A stretch of 33,586 bases of DNA. Source: Arcobacter sp. (GTDB lineage: Bacteria > Campylobacterota > Campylobacteria > Campylobacterales > Arcobacteraceae). The DNA is taken from assembly GCA_030635995.1 (NCBI GenBank), contig DAOVXU010000002.1, positions 1 to 33,586 on the forward strand, written 5' to 3'. Position 1 is the stretch's first letter. Every line of letters starts with the position of its first letter. A program made the position numbers and the translations under genes. Positions 27,683-33,586 of the stretch are shown piece after piece. Under the pieces are notes generated by a model that was not told where the DNA came from, did not search any database, and saw nothing but the letters and a program-made list of their open reading frames with translations.

Positions 27683-28780
27683 ATGATGACTAATAAAACA
27701 ATATTAATTGTAGATGATACGATTATAAATCTTGATATCTTGGTTGTTCTTTTAAAAGAATATGATGTTTTAGTAGCAGTTAATGGTTTAGAGGCATTAA
27801 CGATAGCAAGTGAGAATAAACCAGATTTGATATTATTGGACATAATGATGCCAGATATGGATGGGTATGAAGTATGTACAAAATTAAAAGAAAATCAAAA
27901 TACAAAAGATATTCCAATAATATTTATAACAGTAAAAACAGATGAAGATAGTATAGAAAAAGCTTTTGATATTGGTGGTGTTGATTATGTAACTAAGCCA
28001 TTTCGTTCAAAAGAATTATTAGCAAGAGTAACTACACAGTTAAAGATAGCAGAGCAATCTTATTTTAAAGATAAACTTATTCAAGAACAAGCTAAAATGG
28101 CTTCAATGGGAGAGATGATTGGTAATATTGCTCATCAATGGAGGCAACCCTTAAATGCTATAAGTTTAACAGCATCTGCTTTACAACTTAAACTTAAAAT
28201 AGAAGAAGATATATCTAAAGAATATTTTGATAAAGAATTAGGCTTAATAGATGAATATACGCAACATTTATCTAATACAATTAATACTTTTAGAGATTTT
28301 ATAAAAGCTAAAAAAGTATATAAAGAGTTAATACTTCAAGATGAAATATCACAAGCTTTAAATATATCTGTTATTACACTTAAAAATAAGTTTATTAAGT
28401 TAAAAGATAATATTGATTATGAGAATGGTATTAAGACTATTATGACTACAGGAGAATTAGGGCAAGTTATTATAAATATTATTAACAATGCAAAAGATAT
28501 TTTAATTGAAAAGAATATTGAAAATCCTTTTGTTAAAATAGAGTTAAAAAAGTTAAGAGATAAAGTAATAATTACAATAGAAGATAATGGTGGAGGGATA
28601 CCAGCTGATATATTACCTAAAATCTTTGAACTATATTTTACAACTAAACATCAATCTCATGGTACAGGGTTGGGACTTCATATGAGTTATGCAATTATTA
28701 CTAATAGTTTAAAAGGTAAATTATGGGCAGAAAATATTGAAAATGGTGCAAAATTCTTCATTGAATTGCCGTTAAATTAA
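27683..28780 (+). CDS. Receiver-histidine kinase hybrid (N-terminal REC, C-terminal kinase)
   Basis: REC: ILIVDDTIINLDILVVLL...LILLDIMMPDMDGYEVC...YVTKPF; kinase: MGEMIGNIAHQWRQPLNAIS and DNGGGIPADILPKIFELYFTTK. Confidence 0.9.
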   Translation: MMTNKTILIVDDTIINLDILVVLLKEYDVLVAVNGLEALTIASENKPDLILLDIMMPDMDGYEVCTKLKENQNTKDIPIIFITVKTDEDSIEKAFDIGGVDYVTKPFRSKELLARVTTQLKIAEQSYFKDKLIQEQAKMASMGEMIGNIAHQWRQPLNAISLTASALQLKLKIEEDISKEYFDKELGLIDEYTQHLSNTINTFRDFIKAKKVYKELILQDEISQALNISVITLKNKFIKLKDNIDYENGIKTIMTTGELGQVIINIINNAKDILIEKNIENPFVKIELKKLRDKVIITIEDNGGGIPADILPKIFELYFTTKHQSHGTGLGLHMSYAIITNSLKGKLWAENIENGAKFFIELPLN

Positions 28781-28793
28781 ATAAAAAGATAAT

Positions 28794-29480
28794 ATGATAA
28801 AAAAGATAATACAAATTTTTCTAGCTATTTTACTGTTTACAATAAAAAAGATATTTGTTAGAGAAAACAGAGTACCGCATAAAATAATGGATAACATTTC
28901 TAATAAATTACATTCTATTTTTATTTTTACCTCTTTTCCTGCACTTTATTTATTGTGGTTTGATATTTATATAAATTTATTTTCTTTAAATACGGCAATA
29001 TATATATTACTATTTTTCCAGTTTGTAATGATAATAAGATATTTTAATCCACTAATGTTAAAAGAGAAGAAATTACAGATTGGTATTATTGAAAAAATTA
29101 AAAAATTATCTTTATTGATTTTTATTTTTAATTGGATATTTTTATCTTTTGGTTTAGCTTTTTCATTTATTATTATAACTTTTTTAAATAATGGGTTTTA
29201 TCTATTTATAATTAACCAGATAAAAAAACAAAAAGAACAAGAAGAGTTTAAAAAACAATTTGGTGATGGTGATTTTTCAAAAGAAGATATTGTTAAAAGA
29301 CATATTTTAAATCTATTTGAATCAGATTTAAATGTTGAACAATTAACAAGAGGTGAAATAAAAAAACAATATAGAATAATGGCAAAGAAATATCATCCTG
29401 ATGTTTATAAGGGAGATGAAAAAAATAAATTTACATCTATTAATTCATCTTATAAATTTTTAATTGATTTGGTAAAATAA
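28794..29480 (+). CDS. Membrane-anchored protein with C-terminal J-domain
   Basis: Hydrophobic N-terminal region and C-terminal EIKKQYRIMAKKYHPDVYKGDEKNKFTSINSSYKFL with an HPD motif. Confidence 0.8.
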   Translation: MIKKIIQIFLAILLFTIKKIFVRENRVPHKIMDNISNKLHSIFIFTSFPALYLLWFDIYINLFSLNTAIYILLFFQFVMIIRYFNPLMLKEKKLQIGIIEKIKKLSLLIFIFNWIFLSFGLAFSFIIITFLNNGFYLFIINQIKKQKEQEEFKKQFGDGDFSKEDIVKRHILNLFESDLNVEQLTRGEIKKQYRIMAKKYHPDVYKGDEKNKFTSINSSYKFLIDLVK

Positions 29481-29511
29481 TGAAATTTTTAGATATTAAA
29501 GTGGTTTAAAT

Positions 29512-29757
29512 ATGATTACAATAGAAATAATTACAGAGTTTTTAGGTTGGTGTTCAATAATTAATATAGGGATGTTAATGTTATCTGCAATATTACTAGT
29601 GTTATTTAATGATACTATATTAAATATTCATATTAAAATGTTTAATTTAGATAAAAAATATTTGCAACAAACATATTTTAAATATTTAGCACAATACAAA
29701 ATTATAATTATAATATTTAATATTGTTCCATATTTTGTTCTAAAAATAATAGTTTAA
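29512..29757 (+). CDS. Small two-TM membrane protein, unknown
   Basis: 81-aa ORF with two hydrophobic helices downstream of the J-domain gene. Confidence 0.45.
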   Translation: MITIEIITEFLGWCSIINIGMLMLSAILLVLFNDTILNIHIKMFNLDKKYLQQTYFKYLAQYKIIIIIFNIVPYFVLKIIV

Positions 29758-29907
29758 TTATTATTTTTAGGCACTTATTCTTTTCATTAATCCTTTAGTG
29801 GGAATCTTTATAACATTTTAAAGTTCTATTTAGATAATGACAATATTTTTACAAAATAATTGAGGTTTTATTATATTAATCATATAAGCTTAAATTAATT
29901 ATATAAG

Positions 29908-29916
29908 TGATAATAT
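29908..29916 (+). promoter_or_regulatory. Candidate extended -10 promoter (TGATAATAT) for the riboswitch transcript
   Basis: Motif match placed so that transcription would start just before the riboswitch. Confidence 0.4.
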
Positions 29917-29921
29917 TTTCA

Positions 29922-30012
29922 TACAAGCTTAATTGTTAAAGCCAAACTTATCGCGAGGTAAGGACGGAAAGCTACGGGTCTTAAATTTAAGATAGCCGAG
30001 TTGTCTTGATTA
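29922..30012 (+). promoter_or_regulatory. c-di-GMP-I (GEMM-I) riboswitch aptamer
   Basis: AAAGCCAAA-CTTATC-GCGA-GGTAAG-GACGGAAAGCTACGGGTCT..AGATAGCCGAGTTGTC matches the GEMM-I pattern: GNRA-capped stem, ACGnAAAGC, CGGG, and AGnUAGCCGnGUU. Confidence 0.88.
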
Positions 30013-30040
30013 TATTCAATATTTATGCGACTTGACTATT

Positions 30041-30063
30041 CTAAATTTTGACCTAAAATTTAG
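30041..30063 (+). promoter_or_regulatory. Hairpin overlapping the ribosome-binding site of the 60-aa ORF
   Basis: Perfect 9-bp stem CTAAATTTT / AAAATTTAG (loop GACCT); its 3' arm runs into AGGAG (30062-30066), 6 nt before the ATG at 30073. No U-tract follows. Confidence 0.65.
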
Positions 30064-30072
30064 GAGTAAATT

Positions 30073-30255
30073 ATGATTAATCAACAAGAAATAAATTTCT
30101 TTAATTCAAATTCTAAGTCATCAACATACATCAATAGAGATAAAAAAGATTGCAACTGGAGTTTTTCAAAAAAGAATATAAATAATAGTAATAATATATT
30201 TAGTATAGTCACAATATTTGTATTTACAATATCAATAATAGCCTATATAATATAG
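30073..30255 (+). CDS. 60-aa micro-protein with C-terminal transmembrane tail, unknown family
   Basis: AGGAG RBS 6 nt upstream; MINQQEINFFNSNSKSSTYINRDKKDCNWSFSKKNINNSNNIFSIVTIFVFTISIIAYII; directly behind the riboswitch. Confidence 0.7.
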   Translation: MINQQEINFFNSNSKSSTYINRDKKDCNWSFSKKNINNSNNIFSIVTIFVFTISIIAYII

Positions 30256-30275
30256 TAATTTATTTATAGGTAAGT

Positions 30276-32663
30276 TTAAAAACTTACCCATTCATCAGAA
30301 TCATTGTTTGATACAATTTCTTTTGGTGATATAGTTTGCTTTAGATTTTTTGACTTTACTGCTATATTTGGTTGTACAATTTGTTTAGAGTTAATTCGTC
30401 TTTGATTTTTTTTATCAATAGCTACATCTTTTTCTCTTTTATCTTTTATTTGTAGTATTTCATCTTTTGCTTTTACTGTATCTTTACCAATAAAATTCTT
30501 TTCATTAGCATCATTCACAATATCATGTGCAATCTTTTGTGTCTGAATTGATATATCTTTTGTATGAGAGGCAACACTTGCATTTTTTTGTGTTTGTTGA
30601 TCAAGCTTACTAATTGCATCATTAATTTGCTCAATACCAATTTGTTGCTCCTTACTTGCCATCTCTACATCTGATACAAGTTCTAATGTTTTAGTGATAG
30701 AATTATTTAGTTGAGTGTAGCCAGCTATCATCTCATCTGCAATTAATTTACCATCATTTGCTTTATTTGTTGCATTTTGAACCAATACTTTAATCTCATT
30801 AGCTGCTTCTGCACTTCTTGAAGCTAGATTTCTAACCTCTTGAGCAACTACAGCAAATCCTTTACCAGCTTCACCAGCTGTTGCTGCTTCAACTGCTGCA
30901 TTTAAAGAAAGTATATTTGTTTGGAATGCTATTTGATCTATTATACCAATAGCATCACTAATAGCATTTACTTCATTATTTATAGAATCCATAGCTGTTG
31001 TAGTTTGAGTTGCTAAATTTTGACCTGTATTTACAGAATCCTTTACTTGACTTCCATGACTTGCCATATCATTAACAGTATTTGTATTATTTATTATATT
31101 TGCTGTTATCTCTTCTAGTGCAGCTGCAGTTTCCTCTAAAGATACGGCAGTTTCATTTGATGCAGAGTTTAAAGTAGCGACATTTGTCATTAAAACATCT
31201 GAACTTGACTGAAGTGTTAGACCATTTGATTTATTTTCAACTAACATTTTATTTATAATATCAGCTAATGAATTTAACTCTTTAGCAGTTTGTCCATTAG
31301 TGTCTTTTATTCTATGTGTAAAGTTTAAATCATGAAATTCTTTTAATATCTCTCTTACTTTATTTAAATCATCTGCAACTACATGTGATATAGCTTTTAG
31401 CATTTCATTAAAGATTGTTTTTAACTCTTCTAAACCTTCATTTTGAGTTGAGGCATTTATAGTTTGTTTTATATGTCCATCTTTTACAAGATTTACAACT
31501 CTTTTTACATCTATTATAACTGCTTCATCTTGCTCTATAAGTGATTTTGTTTTAGTTATATTTTTATTTACAACTTTTGCCATTGTACCTATTTCATCAT
31601 TTGAATTATCATCTAATTTTATCACCGATGATGATTCTTTATTTAGATATTTAAAAAATCCTAATATTCCATTTTGAAATAGATTAAGTGGATTAATAAC
31701 TATTTTTTGCACAGATATTGATATTGCTATTAGGATAAATATCACAAGAAATACTATAATTAAAAGAGCAATATTAATAATCTTATTGGCACTATTAACA
31801 GCCATATTTACTTTTTCTAAAGGTGATCCTACTATTGCAATTCCTAGTTTAGTTCCTCTAAAATCTTTAACATCAATATATGTGTATAAAAATTTATCTG
31901 TTTCAAATCTTTTTGTTTTTAAAAATTGAGCCATATTTAAATTTTGTGCATCTGCTAAAAACTTTTTATCTATAAATTTTTGAGAAATAATATAATTAGT
32001 TTTAAAAATACTAGTTTGATTAAATGTTTTTACTGATGATACTCGTTTATCCATTAGCAGTATAAAGCCATCTTTATTTTTATTAAATGCTTTTGCAACA
32101 CTATTTAAACCTTGCATAAACTCCAATGACCCTAGATGTTTACCACTATTTGAAGTAACAGGAACAACAGAACGAAGTGATAATCCAGCTTTTCCTAGTT
32201 CAAAAGTATTTACAGCAGTTTTTGTTTGATTTACCTTTACAATAGAGTGTCTAAAAGAACTTAGATCATCTCCAAATTTATCAAGTTTCCATATTCTTAC
32301 AAATGATTTATTGTCTTTTGTATGTACATGTACTTTTACATTTTTAAATGGTGTTGATGACTTTAAACTTTTACCAAGATTTATTAAACTCTCTATAGCT
32401 ATTTTTCTATCATTTTTTTCTAGTGATTCTTTTATTTTCCCATCATTTGCAACAGAAACTGCATTTGATATACCAACATCTTTTTTTAATTGAAACTTAT
32501 CATTTGTTTCTATCTGTAAACTTTTTATAAATTGAGCATCTACTTCATCTTCTATTTGAATTGAATACCAATTTAATAATAAAAATCCAAGTAGAAGTCC
32601 TACCGCAGAAATACCAACTACAGTATAATTAAGTTTTTGACCTATCTTTTTATTTTCAAACAT
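30276..32663 (-). CDS. Methyl-accepting chemotaxis protein with dCache-type sensor and C-terminal WxxF tail
   Basis: TM-double Cache-like-TM and signalling tip [51 protein letters not shown]; ends DSDEWVSF. Confidence 0.93.
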   Translation of the reverse strand: MFENKKIGQKLNYTVVGISAVGLLLGFLLLNWYSIQIEDEVDAQFIKSLQIETNDKFQLKKDVGISNAVSVANDGKIKESLEKNDRKIAIESLINLGKSLKSSTPFKNVKVHVHTKDNKSFVRIWKLDKFGDDLSSFRHSIVKVNQTKTAVNTFELGKAGLSLRSVVPVTSNSGKHLGSLEFMQGLNSVAKAFNKNKDGFILLMDKRVSSVKTFNQTSIFKTNYIISQKFIDKKFLADAQNLNMAQFLKTKRFETDKFLYTYIDVKDFRGTKLGIAIVGSPLEKVNMAVNSANKIINIALLIIVFLVIFILIAISISVQKIVINPLNLFQNGILGFFKYLNKESSSVIKLDDNSNDEIGTMAKVVNKNITKTKSLIEQDEAVIIDVKRVVNLVKDGHIKQTINASTQNEGLEELKTIFNEMLKAISHVVADDLNKVREILKEFHDLNFTHRIKDTNGQTAKELNSLADIINKMLVENKSNGLTLQSSSDVLMTNVATLNSASNETAVSLEETAAALEEITANIINNTNTVNDMASHGSQVKDSVNTGQNLATQTTTAMDSINNEVNAISDAIGIIDQIAFQTNILSLNAAVEAATAGEAGKGFAVVAQEVRNLASRSAEAANEIKVLVQNATNKANDGKLIADEMIAGYTQLNNSITKTLELVSDVEMASKEQQIGIEQINDAISKLDQQTQKNASVASHTKDISIQTQKIAHDIVNDANEKNFIGKDTVKAKDEILQIKDKREKDVAIDKKNQRRINSKQIVQPNIAVKSKNLKQTISPKEIVSNNDSDEWVSF

Positions 32664-32767
32664 TACATTCCCTTATATTAAAATTTATTTTTTATTGTAA
32701 CATAACTATTGTCGCATTAATATAATAAAAACAAAGTTATATAATGATTGGTATTAATATTATAAAA

Positions 32768-33379
32768 CTAATGTTGAGATTTTTTTTCTATTTTTTTACT
32801 TTTTGCCATAGTGCTTTTCATGTGTAATTTTGACAGAGCAAATTCTTTGGCAGATTTGTTAACATTTAATTCTTTCTGTAAACTTTGAATTTTTTGATTT
32901 AATTCTTTAATTAATTTATCTTGTTTTATGGAACTATTTTTATATTCATTTTTTAAATTAGCATTTTTAAGTTTACTCTCTTTTAATAAAAGACCAAGTT
33001 TTCTTTGAAATTCTTCCGCTTGTACTCTTACTGTTATATCTTCTCTTACTGAATCATAACTAAGTAGAGTGTGATTTTTGTCAAATATGGGACTTATGAT
33101 AGTTTTAGTTATATAAAAATCACCATCTTTTTTAAGGTTCTTAATGATTCCTTCCCATTTGTGACCATCTTTAATGGTTTTCCATAAATCTTCAAAATCA
33201 CTTGCCTCCATATCAGGATGTCTTACAATATTGTGAGATTTACCAATTAATTCATCTTTAGAATAGCCACAAATATTACAAAATGCAGTTGAAGCATGAG
33301 TTATTATACCTTCTAAATCAGTTTTTGTATAAATTACATAGCTATCAATTAATGTATCTTCTTCCATATGATTATCCAT
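32768..33379 (-). CDS. PAS-only (Aer/CetB-like PAS) protein with coiled-coil tail
   Basis: VIYTKTDLEGIITHASTAFCNICGYSKDELIGKSHNIVRHPDMEASDFEDLWKTIKDGHKWEGIIKNLKKDGDFY; no catalytic output domain. Confidence 0.82.
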   Translation of the reverse strand: MDNHMEEDTLIDSYVIYTKTDLEGIITHASTAFCNICGYSKDELIGKSHNIVRHPDMEASDFEDLWKTIKDGHKWEGIIKNLKKDGDFYITKTIISPIFDKNHTLLSYDSVREDITVRVQAEEFQRKLGLLLKESKLKNANLKNEYKNSSIKQDKLIKELNQKIQSLQKELNVNKSAKEFALSKLHMKSTMAKSKKIEKKSQH

Positions 33380-33412
33380 AATACAACGATCCTTTATATT
33401 TAGTATAAATAA

Positions 33413-33431
33413 CTAATGATAATATCATTAG
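33413..33431. promoter_or_regulatory. 19-bp perfect palindrome in a divergent intergenic region
   Basis: CTAATGATAATATCATTAG, adjacent to TATAAT (33432-33437) and TGATACAAT (33440-33448). Confidence 0.5.
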
Positions 33432-33487
33432 TATAATTATGATACAATAATAGTTATTAAAAAAATATATATAAGTAGGTTGGGTAT

Positions 33488-33586
33488 TTGAAAAAATTAA
33501 TATTTTTAGTTTTATTATCTTCATCATTGTTTGCTTCGTTGATTGGTAATGGATATATATATAATGATTTAAAAGTTTTAGAAGAA
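33488..33586 (+). CDS. N-terminus of a secreted protein (truncated by window end)
   Basis: TTG start; MKKLIFLVLLSSSLFASLIGNGYIYNDLKVLEE signal peptide, frame open to the end. Confidence 0.6.
   Translation, partial: MKKLIFLVLLSSSLFASLIGNGYIYNDLKVLEE

Noticed and set aside
30269-30288. GGTAAGTTT/AAACTTACC as a bidirectional terminator
   Set aside because: No T-run follows on either strand; overlaps MCP coding sequence.
1-33586. CRISPR arrays, rRNA or tRNA genes
   Set aside because: No regularly spaced direct repeats and no recognisable rRNA or tRNA sequences were seen on reading; not tested with tRNAscan or similar.

Overview
AT-rich window that reads as Campylobacterota, most likely an Arcobacter-group genome (inferred from protein style only). 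About 1-20.7 kb is a co-oriented flagellar cluster: flgE (5'-truncated), a FlaG-like protein, fliY/fliN, a PomA/PomB-like stator pair, flgJ N-domain, a FlgN-like protein, a FlgA/SAF-like secreted protein, flhF, flhG, fliE, flgC, fliK, fliR, flhB, fliI, flgL and flhA. It also contains two large secreted TPR-type proteins and several small unknown proteins. Next comes a rearranged junction: serS with an in-frame TAA, a 170-bp second copy of the serS tail carrying an exact 120-bp internal deletion, and two tyrosine-recombinase C-terminal remnants flanking a histidine kinase gene. Two more histidine kinases and a membrane-anchored J-domain protein follow. At 29.92-30.07 kb is a strong candidate c-di-GMP-I (GEMM-I) riboswitch with an RBS-overlapping hairpin, placed directly before a 60-aa C-tail-anchored protein with no recognised family. 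The window ends with a dCache-type MCP carrying a C-terminal EWVSF motif, a PAS-only protein, and the start of a secreted protein. The best leads are the riboswitch/micro-protein unit, a 105-nt hairpin between fliE and flgC whose mismatches become G-U wobbles only on the minus strand, and the serS/integrase scar.
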